NCBI GenBank assembly: GCA_963677215.1
Contig: OY781919.1
Location: forward strand, 2,480,001-2,544,000
Source: G963676795 sp963677215
Lineage (GTDB): Bacteria > Desulfobacterota > Desulfuromonadia > Desulfuromonadales > Geopsychrobacteraceae
DNA length: 64,000 bases
Direction: 5' to 3'
The notes under the pieces are model-generated. The model worked only from the letters and a program-made list of their open reading frames with translations, did no database searches and was not told the DNA's origin. Position 1 is the stretch's first letter; every line of letters begins with the position of its first letter. The position numbers and the translations under genes were made by a program. Shown here in pieces: positions 26,637 through 35,985 of the stretch.

Positions 26637-29600
26637 CTATGGGGTGTCATGCTCGGCATGTTGCCGATACATCCTGAGGATGATGAAGCGCGACAGGAAC
26701 ATGGCTGCCGTTGAGGCAACCAGTTCGGTCACCAGGCGTGCTGCGAAGACGCCGTCCAGTCCCCACAGGTGGGAGCCGAGATAGGAGAGCGGAACCAGCA
26801 GGACGAAGGTGCGCAGCAGGCTGAGCACGGCAGAAAGGCTCGGCTTCTGAACCCCGGTCAGGCAGAAGATGCTGTAGCGGAAGGCTTCAGTCACCCCGTA
26901 GCCGAAGCAGATGATGCGGATGGCTCGGACCATAACGGCGATGACCTGAGGGTCGCTTGAGAACAGCCTGGCCATGTGCGGGGCCAGGATAAAGAAGGCG
27001 ACAGTGGTTGCCAGGCCATAGCGCAGGGCGAAATGGCGCGTGATCTTTTGGGCCTCGAGGATGCGTGGGTAGGCCTTTGCGCCGTAATTCTGAGCGACGA
27101 AGGGGACCAGTGACACACCGATCGACATCGGGATCATGAAGGCAAAGGTTTCCAGCCGGGCGGTGGCGCCGATGGCGGCCACGGCTGCGGCACCATAGCC
27201 GGCGATGATGCGGGTGACCACGGCCATCGACAGCGGATTGAGCAGGTTGCCGAGGATGGTCGGCACACTGATACGCAGAATGCTCTTCCATGACTTCAGC
27301 AGGCGCTTGCGCTGCGGAATCTTCCAGCGGATCAGGTTGTGCCTGAAGGTCAGGATATAGAGTGGAAAGAGCAGGGAGAAGATCTGGGCGATAATGGTCG
27401 CCAGTGCTGCACCGCTGATCCCCATGGCCGGAAAGGGGCCGAGTCCGAAGATCATCAGTGGATCCAGCACCAGGTTGAGCAGGGTGCCGGTCATCATCGA
27501 AACGCTGGCCGAGCGGGTGTCGCCGGTGCCGGTCAGGATCTGGGTCATGATCGCCGGAACCGCAATGACGATGGCGCCGCCGAACCAGATACGCATATAG
27601 CTGATAACTTCGGCAAGAACGCGCCCTTCTGCACCAAGGGCAGAGAACAGCGGCCTGACGCTCAGCTGGCCGATGATCATGATCAGCACTGAAAAGAGCA
27701 GGGCCAGCAGCAGGGCGTGGGTGGTCAGGCGTCTGGCGTTGTCCCGGTCGTCGCTGCCGATGGCGTGGGCGATGATCGCCAGGGCTCCGGTGCCCAGCCC
27801 CATGGTGATAAAGCGCAGGATCATGACCACCGGGAAGGTGAACGACATGGCCGCCAGTTCGGTGGTCCCCAGGCGTGAGACGAACCAGGTGTCGGTCAGG
27901 TTGTAGGCGTTCATGGCGAAGGTGCCGGCCAGCATCGGCACGGCCATGCGCAGCAGGGTGCTGGTCACCTTTCCTTCGGTCAGGTTGTGGCGGCTGTTAC
28001 GGATATTATTTACTCTCATGGAAGTTCTCTGTTTCATATGGTGCCTGAACTGGCTGGTGTAAAGCCGCTGATAGGCCCCTTTGGCTGCCAGCAGTGAGCT
28101 GTGTGTTCCCTGTTCTATGACTCGTCCCTGGTCGATGACGATCAGCTGGTCGGCGCCTGCGATGGTCGACAGGCGGTGGGCGATGACAAAACTGGTGCGC
28201 CCCTGCATCAGCTGGTCAAGAGCTTTCTGGATCTGCATCTCGGTCCGGGTGTCGACGGAGCTGGTCGCTTCGTCGAGGATCAGGATCGCCGGATCGGCGA
28301 GGATCGCCCGGGCGATGGTGACCAGCTGGCGCTGTCCTTCAGACAGGTTGCCACCGCGCTCCGAGAGCAGGGTGGCGTACCCTTGCGGCAGGCGGCGGAT
28401 GAAGCCGTCGGCATGGGCCAGGCGGGCTGCCTCAAAAACCTCTTCATCACTGGCATCCAGGCGCCCGTAACGGATGTTTTCCAGCACCGATTCACTGAAC
28501 AGGAATGATTGTTGTAAAACGACGCCGAGCTGGCGGCGCAGGCTGTCTCGTGACACGTCGCGGATATCGATGCCGTCGATCAGAATTCGTCCCTGATCCA
28601 GCTCGTAGAAGCGTGACAGCAGGTTGACCAGGGTTGTCTTGCCGGCACCGGTATGGCCGACCAGGGCGATGCGCTGGCCAGGGTGAGCGTGCAGCGAAAT
28701 CTCCTTAAGGACCGGGGTGCCGGGGACATAGGCGAAGCTGACCTTGTCGAGAACAACCTCCCCCTTGACCCGGGGCAGCTCCGGCTGTGGTTGACCGCTG
28801 CCCTGTTCGGAAGGCGTGTCGAGCAGGCTGAAAATCCGTTCGGCTCCGGCCAGGGCGGCCTGAACCTGGTTGTAAAGTCCACCCAGTTGACGCAGCGGAT
28901 CGGCAAAACGGCGAGAATAGGAGATGAAAGAAGCGATGGTGCCGATCGAGACCATGCCGCGGATCGCCAGCCAGCCGCCGATACCGCACAGGATGGCGAC
29001 GTTGAGGTTGGCCAGGATGCCCATCAGCGGCATGACGATCAGCGCCATCGACATGGCTCGGATCCCGACCCTGCGGACGTTTTCGTTGGCTTCGTCGAAG
29101 CGGCTCAGAATCGCTTTCTCCTGGCCGAAAGCGAGAATCACCCGTTGACCGCTGTAGGCTTCTTCGAGGACCCCGTTGAGGGCTCCGAGGTTGCTCTGGT
29201 AGTTGCGGAAGGCCGAGCGGGTCCGGCGCCCGACCAGTCCGACCAGAGCGATCATCAGCGGAAAAACCAGCATCGAGCTGAGGGCCAGCCAGGGGCTGAG
29301 AAAGAAGATGACCGCCAGGACACCGATCAGGGTGAGGATGCCGGTAAACAGCTGGGTGATATTCTGGGTCAGAACCCGGTTGATGGCGTCGATATCGTTG
29401 GTCAGGCGGCTCATCAGCTCCCCCTGGCGGCGTTCATCGAGGAAGCTGAGCGACAGGGTCTGGATGTGGCTGAACAGATCGCCGCGCAGTTTGCGCATGG
29501 TCTGCTGGGCCATCCCGGCAATCAGCACTCCCTGCAGCAGTTCGGCAAGGGCCGACAGGGCATAGGCCCCGAGCATCAGCAGGACCATCTTGAGCAACAG

Positions 29601-29864
29601 TGCTGGCTGGCGTTCAACCAGTTGATCGACGGCCCTCCCCATCAGGTAGGGGGTTGCAATGGTCATGGCGGTGCCAAGGGTGGCGATCAGCATGATCAGA
29701 GTCAGTGTCGCGAAGTGCGGACGCAGATAGCTCAGCAGGCGGTGCAGGGTTTTTCCAGCCTCTTTGGGGCGTTCGGTACTGTGGCGGCCCGAATGTCGGC
29801 CACCGGGGCCTGGCATTGTGTTCATCAGCGGTGCAGCTTGCCGGCGCGGGGCGTTGTTACTCAT
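26637..29864 (-). CDS. ABC exporter subunit fused to a MATE transporter
   Basis: 1075 residues in one uninterrupted frame. Residues about 30-330 form an ABC exporter membrane domain. The nucleotide-binding domain has Walker A GHTGAGKTT (about 400-408), a signature reading LSEGQ instead of LSGGQ (about 506), and Walker B ILILDEATS. From about residue 616 a complete 12-span MATE transporter follows (LLRMAVPMLAG; second half RISVPTILGNLL). An ATG at the junction (28019) has no good ribosome site, so a true fusion is favoured. The start overlaps the partner ABC gene by 8 nt with GGAGG upstream. It is likely a drug or metabolite exporter. Confidence 0.85.
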   Translation of the reverse strand: MSNNAPRRQAAPLMNTMPGPGGRHSGRHSTERPKEAGKTLHRLLSYLRPHFATLTLIMLIATLGTAMTIATPYLMGRAVDQLVERQPALLLKMVLLMLGAYALSALAELLQGVLIAGMAQQTMRKLRGDLFSHIQTLSLSFLDERRQGELMSRLTNDIDAINRVLTQNITQLFTGILTLIGVLAVIFFLSPWLALSSMLVFPLMIALVGLVGRRTRSAFRNYQSNLGALNGVLEEAYSGQRVILAFGQEKAILSRFDEANENVRRVGIRAMSMALIVMPLMGILANLNVAILCGIGGWLAIRGMVSIGTIASFISYSRRFADPLRQLGGLYNQVQAALAGAERIFSLLDTPSEQGSGQPQPELPRVKGEVVLDKVSFAYVPGTPVLKEISLHAHPGQRIALVGHTGAGKTTLVNLLSRFYELDQGRILIDGIDIRDVSRDSLRRQLGVVLQQSFLFSESVLENIRYGRLDASDEEVFEAARLAHADGFIRRLPQGYATLLSERGGNLSEGQRQLVTIARAILADPAILILDEATSSVDTRTEMQIQKALDQLMQGRTSFVIAHRLSTIAGADQLIVIDQGRVIEQGTHSSLLAAKGAYQRLYTSQFRHHMKQRTSMRVNNIRNSRHNLTEGKVTSTLLRMAVPMLAGTFAMNAYNLTDTWFVSRLGTTELAAMSFTFPVVMILRFITMGLGTGALAIIAHAIGSDDRDNARRLTTHALLLALLFSVLIMIIGQLSVRPLFSALGAEGRVLAEVISYMRIWFGGAIVIAVPAIMTQILTGTGDTRSASVSMMTGTLLNLVLDPLMIFGLGPFPAMGISGAALATIIAQIFSLLFPLYILTFRHNLIRWKIPQRKRLLKSWKSILRISVPTILGNLLNPLSMAVVTRIIAGYGAAAVAAIGATARLETFAFMIPMSIGVSLVPFVAQNYGAKAYPRILEAQKITRHFALRYGLATTVAFFILAPHMARLFSSDPQVIAVMVRAIRIICFGYGVTEAFRYSIFCLTGVQKPSLSAVLSLLRTFVLLVPLSYLGSHLWGLDGVFAARLVTELVASTAAMFLSRFIILRMYRQHAEHDTP

Positions 29865-31626
29865 GTCGGCCTCCCGCAGCTACAGGTGGTTCGCCGAGCT
29901 GGGACCGGTAGATATCTCGGTAGACGGCGCTGCTGACCAGTAGCTCCGCATGTGTTCCGACTGCACTGATCCGCCCCTGATCGAGGATGATGATTCTATC
30001 CGCTAAAAGAACCGTGCTGATCCGCTGGGCGACGATGATCCGGGTTGTGTGGTTGGCCGTTTCGACCAGCAGGCGGTCGAGAGCTTCCTGCAGGCGGATC
30101 TCGGTTTCGACATCGAGAGCGCTGGTCGAGTCGTCAAGGATCAGCACCTTGGGTTTGATCAACAGCGCCCGGGCGATGGCGACACGCTGGCGCTGGCCGC
30201 CGGAGAGGGTGATGCCGCGCTGGCCGACCTGGGTCGCGTAACCGTCGGGAAGTCCCATGATGAAGTCATCGGCCTGGGCTGCCCTGGCCGCGTCACGCAC
30301 CTCATCATCACTGGCCTCCGGGCGACCGTAGCGGATGTTGTCGGCCACACTGCCACTGAACAGCACCGATTCCTGCAGGGCGACACCGATATTGCGGCGC
30401 AGCGAGGTCAGCTCAAGGTTGCGGATGTCGATGCCGTCGAAGCTGATGGCTCCACTTGAGACATCGTAAAAACGGGGGATCAGGTGGATCAGGGTCGATT
30501 TTCCCGAGCCGGTGGCGCCAACGATCGCCAGGGTTTCGCCCGCTTCAGCGACGAATGAGATCTCTTGCAGGGCAGCTTCTGCCTGTTCTCCGGGATAGGA
30601 GAAGCTGACCTTGTCAAAGACAATCCGCCCCTGCGGATTCTCCAGGGCTTCTGCCACCGCAGGCGGACGGATGCTCTGCTCACTGTCGAGAATCTCCAGA
30701 ATCCTGCTGGCTGAGGCGTCCGCCGCGGCAATCGGTCCGAGCATGCCGATCATCATCAGCAGCGGAAAGAGTGCAAAGGAAAGATAGTTGACCGAGGCGA
30801 CAACCGCACCGACGGTCATGGACCCGCTGATTGCTGCTGAGCCACCGAGCCAGACGGCAGTAACGATGGCGAGATTGAGAACCAGTAGCACCAGCGGTGA
30901 GAAAATGGCCATCAGCCTGGCGACTGTGATGGTCTGTTCCATCAACGCCAGGTTGGCGGAGTCAAAGCGTTCTTCCTCATGGGCTGTCCGTACGAAAGCC
31001 TTGACGACACGCATTCCGGCCAGGTTTTCCTGCAGCACGACATTGAGCCGGTCGAGGCGCTGCTGAACCTGACGGAACAGCGGCTGAGCCTTGCGGCTGA
31101 GCAGCCAGGCGGAGACGATGATGAAGGGAATGAAGAAGAGCATCATCAGAGCCAGTTTAGCGCTGGTGATGATCAGCAGGATTATCGCCCCGACAGCCCA
31201 GATCGGTGCCCGGGTGAGGATGCGCAGTGAGAGCATGACGATGGTCTGGACCGCATTGACGTCGCTGGTCGAACGGACAATCAGGTTGCCGGTCTGCAAC
31301 TGATCCAACTCGGCGAAGGAGAAGCCCTGTACCTTGCGGATCAGAGCACTGCGCAGATCGGCACCGAAATACATCGCCGCCCGGACCGACAGATAGTTGT
31401 TGGTCAGAGCGAAGCAGGCTGACAGCAGGGCGGCACTGGCCATCAGCAGGGCTGTCGTGACGACGACCTTGAGATCGCCTTTGGCAATCCCCTGATCGAT
31501 GATCCGCTGGGTCAGGTGAGGTATCAGCAGGTCGGCAAACACCATGGCCAGCAGCAGGATCAGCGCTGCGATCGCCGTCAGGCGATAAGGACGCAGAAAA
31601 CCGTAGAGGCGCAGCAGGGACTTCAT
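29857..31626 (-). CDS. ABC exporter subunit (half-transporter with degenerate Walker B)
   Basis: 589 residues: six-span exporter domain (about 15-310), then a nucleotide-binding domain with Walker A GATGSGKST (about 368-376), intact LSGGQRQR (about 476) and Walker B VLILDDSTSALD. The residue after the Walker B Asp is Asp, not the catalytic Glu. The partner has Glu but a changed signature, the complementary pattern of heterodimeric exporters such as TM287/288. The ATG at 31626 forms an ATGA overlap with the marR gene; upstream frame extension is not protein-like. Confidence 0.9.
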   Translation of the reverse strand: MKSLLRLYGFLRPYRLTAIAALILLLAMVFADLLIPHLTQRIIDQGIAKGDLKVVVTTALLMASAALLSACFALTNNYLSVRAAMYFGADLRSALIRKVQGFSFAELDQLQTGNLIVRSTSDVNAVQTIVMLSLRILTRAPIWAVGAIILLIITSAKLALMMLFFIPFIIVSAWLLSRKAQPLFRQVQQRLDRLNVVLQENLAGMRVVKAFVRTAHEEERFDSANLALMEQTITVARLMAIFSPLVLLVLNLAIVTAVWLGGSAAISGSMTVGAVVASVNYLSFALFPLLMMIGMLGPIAAADASASRILEILDSEQSIRPPAVAEALENPQGRIVFDKVSFSYPGEQAEAALQEISFVAEAGETLAIVGATGSGKSTLIHLIPRFYDVSSGAISFDGIDIRNLELTSLRRNIGVALQESVLFSGSVADNIRYGRPEASDDEVRDAARAAQADDFIMGLPDGYATQVGQRGITLSGGQRQRVAIARALLIKPKVLILDDSTSALDVETEIRLQEALDRLLVETANHTTRIIVAQRISTVLLADRIIILDQGRISAVGTHAELLVSSAVYRDIYRSQLGEPPVAAGGRHE

Positions 31627-32114
31627 CTGGTTTCCCTCGTCTGACTGGTGTTCGGGCTGCTGCAATCCTCGTCTGCTGCAGTCAGGTATTGATAGACCTT
31701 GAACAGCGAGGATTTGAGAGTTTCCTGTTCTTCTGGAGTCAGAGCTGAAGCCATTTCCTGATCCAGCTCTAGAAAAGAGGTAAGGATTTCGTTCTGCAAC
31801 TCCCGGGCTTTTGGCGTCAGGTAGACACGAACGACGCGCTGGTCCGCTGCGTCCCGGCGCCGTTCGATCCAGCTGTCCCGTTCCATCCGTTTCAGCGTGT
31901 TGGTGGCCGTTGCCGGGGTTATCCTGAGTGATTCGGCCAGACTGTTCTGCGCCATGCCATCGTTGCACCAGAGTCTGGCGAGCAGGACCCCTTGTGCGTG
32001 GTGCAGCCCGATGTTTTTCAATTTTTCTCTGCGCCGATGACCGACTAGTCGGCAGACATTGGCCAGCAGTTGACCAACCCCCGTCTGCTCATTGATGTCG
32101 AAGAGTGATATCAT
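31623..32114 (-). CDS. MarR-family transcriptional regulator
   Basis: 163 residues with a winged-helix domain: MAQNSLAESLRITPATATN (recognition region, about 55-73) and a wing with RRRDAADQRVVRVYLT. It is the first gene of the operon with the two ABC genes, overlapping the next by 4 nt, and is therefore likely to control this exporter and itself, released by a ligand. AAAGG precedes the ATG. Confidence 0.85.
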   Translation of the reverse strand: MISLFDINEQTGVGQLLANVCRLVGHRRREKLKNIGLHHAQGVLLARLWCNDGMAQNSLAESLRITPATATNTLKRMERDSWIERRRDAADQRVVRVYLTPKARELQNEILTSFLELDQEMASALTPEEQETLKSSLFKVYQYLTAADEDCSSPNTSQTRETR

Positions 32115-32281
32115 GACGTACCTTTTATTAGTTAGTTTTCATCCGGAAACGGCCCTTTTTCGCTGCGGCGGCGTCAATCTACGGGCTTGCTTGTGCGGCG
32201 TAAAGTACTACGCCTCCGCGCAATCCCTTGATTTCCTTGTCTCAACGAAAAATTGCTCGTTTCCAATCTGAAAACTTACGC

Positions 32282-32310
32282 ATTACCATTCGGACTTTCC
32301 GAATGGTAAT
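32282..32310. promoter_or_regulatory. perfect 12-bp inverted repeat and TTAGTTAG motifs upstream of marR
   Basis: ATTACCATTCGG and CCGAATGGTAAT are separated by 5 bp. Just beyond, TTAGTTAGCTAATAA lies near 32325, and ATTAGTTAG recurs near 32130 close to the marR start. These are plausible operator half-sites for a MarR-type repressor. Which motif binds the protein cannot be told from sequence. The rest of the gap 32115-32597 holds only the promoter listed separately. Confidence 0.5.
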
Positions 32311-32540
32311 TAGCTAGCTGATTGTTAGTTAGCTAATAATATGGCTGAATAGGCTCTCAGGTCAATAGCTACGCCAGGTTTAGCCTGAAATGGAAAAAGA
32401 ATCAGATGTCTTCTGTGGGAAAGCAGCTGCCGCTGTCTGCTCTATAGCCGGGAGGCTTCTTGTCTACGGGAGGCATTTCTTCGGTTATCCTCTTTCACTG
32501 TAAATTGCAAAGGTTTTATTCGGAAAATACTCTTCGGCTT

Positions 32541-32569
32541 TTGACAAATTCGGTTCAATCTTAAATAAT
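32541..32569 (+). promoter_or_regulatory. sigma70-type promoter of the EAL-HDOD gene
   Basis: A perfect -35 box TTGACA at 32541-32546 is followed after 17 bp by AATAAT at 32564-32569. Transcription would begin near 32577, about 20-45 bp before the candidate start codons. Confidence 0.65.
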
Positions 32570-32597
32570 CATTAGAATACTTGCTGCCAATTACTTG

Positions 32598-33851
32598 ATG
32601 GAGAGGACGATACGTCGCGTTATGTCTGTTTTATATAATCCATCCCGTCACCTGATGCTGAGTCAACCGATCTACGATCGTCACAAAAAGGCTTTCGGTT
32701 TTGAACTGGTTCCGGTCGATAGCAGGCTGCAGTCCGGGGCCGCCCATGAAGGCGAATTCTCTCTAAACGATGAAATGATCATGGATCTGGCGGCCGGGAT
32801 CACCGGTCAGCTTGCCATTTATTCCAAACCTTTGTTCATCAGTCTTCCTGATTCCTTGTTGCGAGATGACAGCTTCCTGGCCTCGCTGTCCAAGCAGATT
32901 GTCATTCAGGTGCATCCCAACATCAACAAGTCCGACCTGCTGACCGGATCGATCAAAAAATGGAGAGATTACGGCTACCAGTTTCTGTTGGATGGCTTTG
33001 ACTTCAGTCCGCAACACAAGGAGATTCTCCACCTCTTCAGTTACGCCAAGATCGACGCCACCAACTATTCGGCGGAGGATTTTTCCCTGGGGGTCAAGTT
33101 TCTTCCGGAGTCGAACTGCCAGTGGATTATCAAGAATCTGGCAACAGAAGAGCTTTATTCGGCGTTTTGCGATCATCAGGCTACCCTTTTTCAGGGGTAC
33201 TACCTCGCCAGGCCGGTTCCGGTTGAAGGGGTGGCTCTCAGGAACAAGATCAACGGGTCTGTCGGACTCGGGCGCATGATCAGTGAGCCAGACGACGAAG
33301 TTGAGGGGCTGGTCAGAACTGTATCAAGCGATCCAAACCTGGTCGTCCAGTTGCTGAAAATCATCAATAGCCCCCTCTGTGCTCTCCGGCGCCCCATCGA
33401 GTCGATCAAGGATGCCGTTCTCTACCTGGGGATGGGGCAGGTGCGCAAATGGATTATGATCATGGCTCTGCTGAATACCCGTTCGGTCTGCCGGGGAACC
33501 ATCAGGCTGATATTGACCCGGGCCAAAGCCTGTGAATTCTATGCCTCCAAAGATTTGCAGGCTGCTCCCGAACAGGCCTTTCTGACCGGTATCCTGTCCG
33601 GTGTCGATCTGCTCTACGGGATACGGCCAGAGGAGTTTTTCGAGCAGGTCAGCCTTGATCAGTCAATTTGCACTGCCGTGCTGACTTCGCAAGGAGCATT
33701 GGGGCGGGTTCTTGATGACTGTCTGAAGATTGAGGGACTGGTGATGCAAAGCCGGGTTGCAGAGGCGAAAGACTGTCCTGAAGCGGTTGTTAAGGCATAT
33801 TCCGAAGCCGGTGAATGGGCTGAGAACGTTCTGAGTCTTATGGTTGAGTAA
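32598..33851 (+). CDS. EAL-HDOD signalling protein (YuxH-like)
   Basis: About 417 residues. The N-terminal half is an EAL-like domain opening with SQPIYDRHKKAFGFELV, lacking most catalytic metal ligands, as is usual in this family. The C-terminal half is an HDOD domain (ISEPDDEVEGLVRTVSSDPNLVVQLLKIINS, then SIKDAVLYLGMGQVRKW). Such proteins are thought to act in c-di-GMP or stress signalling without phosphodiesterase activity. Start choice is uncertain: 32598 and 32622 (MSVLYNPS) are both possible and neither has a well-spaced ribosome site. Confidence 0.8.
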   Translation: MERTIRRVMSVLYNPSRHLMLSQPIYDRHKKAFGFELVPVDSRLQSGAAHEGEFSLNDEMIMDLAAGITGQLAIYSKPLFISLPDSLLRDDSFLASLSKQIVIQVHPNINKSDLLTGSIKKWRDYGYQFLLDGFDFSPQHKEILHLFSYAKIDATNYSAEDFSLGVKFLPESNCQWIIKNLATEELYSAFCDHQATLFQGYYLARPVPVEGVALRNKINGSVGLGRMISEPDDEVEGLVRTVSSDPNLVVQLLKIINSPLCALRRPIESIKDAVLYLGMGQVRKWIMIMALLNTRSVCRGTIRLILTRAKACEFYASKDLQAAPEQAFLTGILSGVDLLYGIRPEEFFEQVSLDQSICTAVLTSQGALGRVLDDCLKIEGLVMQSRVAEAKDCPEAVVKAYSEAGEWAENVLSLMVE

Positions 33852-33936
33852 ACCTTCGATCTTATCTGCGAAGTCACTCCGGATCTGCAAGGGTGTCCAC
33901 TTGCTTTTTTTCTGAGCGCGCAGCTAAACTGAATCC

Positions 33937-34938
33937 ATGGATTCACTAACCCAGATGACTCTCGGGGCGGCAGTAGGTGAGGCTGTCCTGGGCCGCAAGA
34001 TTGGTAGGAAAGCGCTGCTTTTGGGAGCGATCTGCGGGACTCTGCCCGATCTGGATGTGTTCATTCCATATGCCGATCCGATAAAGTCTTTCACCTACCA
34101 CAGAGGATTCAGTCACTCCCTCTTTATTCTGACCCTGCTGACCCCAGTTATTGTCTGGCTGATTCTCAAGCTCCATCCCAGAATCAAAGATTTCAAGAGT
34201 GCATTGCTCTGGCTGGTCTGGCTCAGTTTTATCACTCACATTCTGCTCGACTGCCTGACCGTTTACGGAACGCAGATTTTCTGGCCCCTCTCGACCTATC
34301 CCGTCGGTTTCGGTTCGGTTTTTATCATCGACCCTCTTTATACGGTCCCGCTGCTGATCGGTGTGATCGCTGCATTGGTGATGAGCCGCAGAGGTCAACG
34401 GGGATACCGGTTAAATGCCATTACGCTGGGGCTGAGCAGCCTTTATCTGGTCTGGAGTCTTGTTGCACAGTATTACGTCTCCCGGGTCGTGGAAGATTCA
34501 TTGGCCAGCCAGTCGATTTCTTATGACAGACTGCTGGTCAGCGCCGGACCACTCAACACCCTGCTGTGGCGGATTGTTGCCGTGCAGCCAGAAGGCGACT
34601 ACCTCGAGGGTTACTATTCACTGGTCGATGGTGAGCGGAAAATGACCTTCAGTTTCCACGAGAGTCATCAGGAATTGCTTGAGCCACTCTCCGGGCAATG
34701 GCCGGTGGAACGCCTGTCATGGTTTACCAAAGGGTTTTACAAGGTCGCTCTTGAAGGAGATGAGGTGGTGATGACTGACCTGAGGATGGGGGCAGAACCT
34801 GATTATGTGTTTTCCTTCGTCGTCGGCCACGTCTCTTTGCAGGCTCAGACCATGAACGTCCGTCAGCTGGAAGCTAATCGCGATTTCGGTTTTATAAAGA
34901 AGGCCTGGCAACGGCTCTGGTCGGCATCTGAAAGTTGA
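33937..34938 (+). CDS. YdjM-type membrane protein (predicted metal-dependent hydrolase)
   Basis: 333 residues. The N-terminal membrane part carries the family's conserved polar motifs: MDSLTQMTLGAAVGEA, GTLPDLDVF, and HRGFSHSLF, with HILLDCLT in a later span; these His and Asp residues resemble a metal site. A soluble C-terminal region (about 205-333) has no recognised fold. The family (YdjM/DUF457) has a predicted hydrolase function only. No operon partner is obvious. Confidence 0.8.
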   Translation: MDSLTQMTLGAAVGEAVLGRKIGRKALLLGAICGTLPDLDVFIPYADPIKSFTYHRGFSHSLFILTLLTPVIVWLILKLHPRIKDFKSALLWLVWLSFITHILLDCLTVYGTQIFWPLSTYPVGFGSVFIIDPLYTVPLLIGVIAALVMSRRGQRGYRLNAITLGLSSLYLVWSLVAQYYVSRVVEDSLASQSISYDRLLVSAGPLNTLLWRIVAVQPEGDYLEGYYSLVDGERKMTFSFHESHQELLEPLSGQWPVERLSWFTKGFYKVALEGDEVVMTDLRMGAEPDYVFSFVVGHVSLQAQTMNVRQLEANRDFGFIKKAWQRLWSASES

Positions 34939-34945
34939 GTCTCGC

Positions 34946-35116
34946 TTAGCTGGTGCCGTCTTTTTTTTGCTTCTGTTCCTCGGCATATCGCTGGCCATGT
35001 TCGCAACTGGGCGTATTCAGCGGACATTTGAGAGAACAGGCAGGGCAGATCTGTGATTTCTCAGTTTCTTTTTTTTCAGTTGTCGCTGTTCTGTTGGCAG
35101 CATGCTTTTCAGACAT
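34946..35116 (-). CDS. small Cys-rich protein
   Basis: 56 residues. After a charged N-terminus it has four Cys in CPACSLKCPLNTPSCEHG, a spacing compatible with a small zinc or iron-sulfur site. The ATG at 35116 has AGGA about 10 nt upstream. Its stop lies 7 bp from the stop of the YdjM-type gene (convergent). The family is not recognised. Confidence 0.55.
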   Translation of the reverse strand: MSEKHAANRTATTEKKETEKSQICPACSLKCPLNTPSCEHGQRYAEEQKQKKDGTS

Positions 35117-35197
35117 ATCTATTTTCCTGTAACGAAAGGCCTGCTTATATTTGAACCGGTCTGACATTACAGGTCAATGCTGAGATCCGATTTATGG

Positions 35198-35569
35198 TTA
35201 TTTTCTCTGTTCGGGATAAGGGTTGTGAGGATCCGCTTTGAGGCGCATATCGAGTGTGTCAAGCAGTACGATAGCGCTCTGAAGCGGCTTAAAACGCAGG
35301 ATATGTCTGTGCAGAGTCCGGATGCCGCCTGGGAACTTTTCAGTCAGGTACGTCAGTGCCTGCTGCTGATCGGGCTGGAAGCGAAGCTTCAATAACTCTT
35401 CACCTATGCCGGGGTAGTTGGCGTCGAGCCCGTTCAACAGCCCCCAATCCATCAGGTCAAAGACGGGCAGGGTGTCGGGGGCTCTCTGGATTCCCACCTT
35501 CTTGAGCTTTAGTGCGGCAATCTGGTTCAGAGGCGTCAATTGCAACCATTTGATATCATTTTTATTCAT
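35198..35569 (-). CDS. hypothetical protein
   Basis: 123 residues with no recognised domain. It contains LKLKKVGIQRAPDTLPVFDLMDW and a basic C-terminal half. The ATG at 35569 has GGGAAA upstream; the frame extends 117 nt further without a good start. It lies just outside the integrated element, whose left att repeat begins at 35776. The sequence between shows no gene. Confidence 0.55.
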   Translation of the reverse strand: MNKNDIKWLQLTPLNQIAALKLKKVGIQRAPDTLPVFDLMDWGLLNGLDANYPGIGEELLKLRFQPDQQQALTYLTEKFPGGIRTLHRHILRFKPLQSAIVLLDTLDMRLKADPHNPYPEQRK

Positions 35570-35775
35570 CGGATTTTCCCGGTAATCACTTGTTGTGAGT
35601 GCTGACCGCATTTTCAAAAAGGATCGGTCTGTTGGACAACTCGTGATCTTGTTTCTAACGGATACAGACTTTCTAAATAGTAACACATCAGTTATACGTC
35701 TGTTTTTTGGCGTATACTCGATGACTTGAAGAAAGATAAAATTAATGTGTTATTTTGACGGTGGGGATGACTTCA

Positions 35776-35843
35776 GACAAAGAAAAAGCCCCTGACGAAT
35801 TAGAGGCTGTTTTCTTTTTTTGGTACGAAGGCCAGTATCGAAC
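35776..35843 (+). repeat. distal att repeat (att site away from the tRNA)
   Basis: The segment from GACAAAGAAAAAGCCCCTGA to TCGAAC repeats 43030-43098. It contains a copy of the tRNA terminator hairpin and a decayed tRNA 3' end: GGTAC-GAAGGCC lacks one C present in the intact gene, and other positions differ. The decay indicates that this copy is no longer under selection as tRNA. Confidence 0.85.
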
Positions 35844-35897
35844 AGATGCTCTAAATATTTGAAACTGAACAAGAAAATAAATCGTGATAACGCTTTC

Positions 35898-35920
35898 TAT
35901 ACCTAAAAGTATACCTAAAA
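35898..35920 (+). promoter_or_regulatory. two tandem TATACCTAAAA sites (candidate integrase arm sites, distal end)
   Basis: TATACCTAAAA occurs at 35898-35908 and again at 35910-35920. The same 11-mer recurs near the integrase end (42827-42885). Presence at both ends, just inside the att repeats, is the arrangement expected of tyrosine-integrase arm-type binding sites. Confidence 0.6.
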
Positions 35921-35958
35921 ACATTTTCTTGAACTTTTTTTGCAGCTGTAAGTAAAAA

Positions 35959-35979
35959 GCCCCGGACAGTCGCCGGGGC
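35959..35979 (-). terminator. terminator at the end of the element's minus-strand genes
   Basis: GCCCCGG and CCGGGGC are separated by 7 nt, followed on the minus strand by TTTTT. It lies just after the last gene of the element. Confidence 0.75.
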
Positions 35980-35985
35980 CTTCTC

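Noticed and set aside
28653..29936. A 427-codon plus-strand frame opposite the ABC genes
   Set aside because: It is antisense to conserved ABC-transporter sequence, rich in Gln, Arg and Asp, without recognisable domains.
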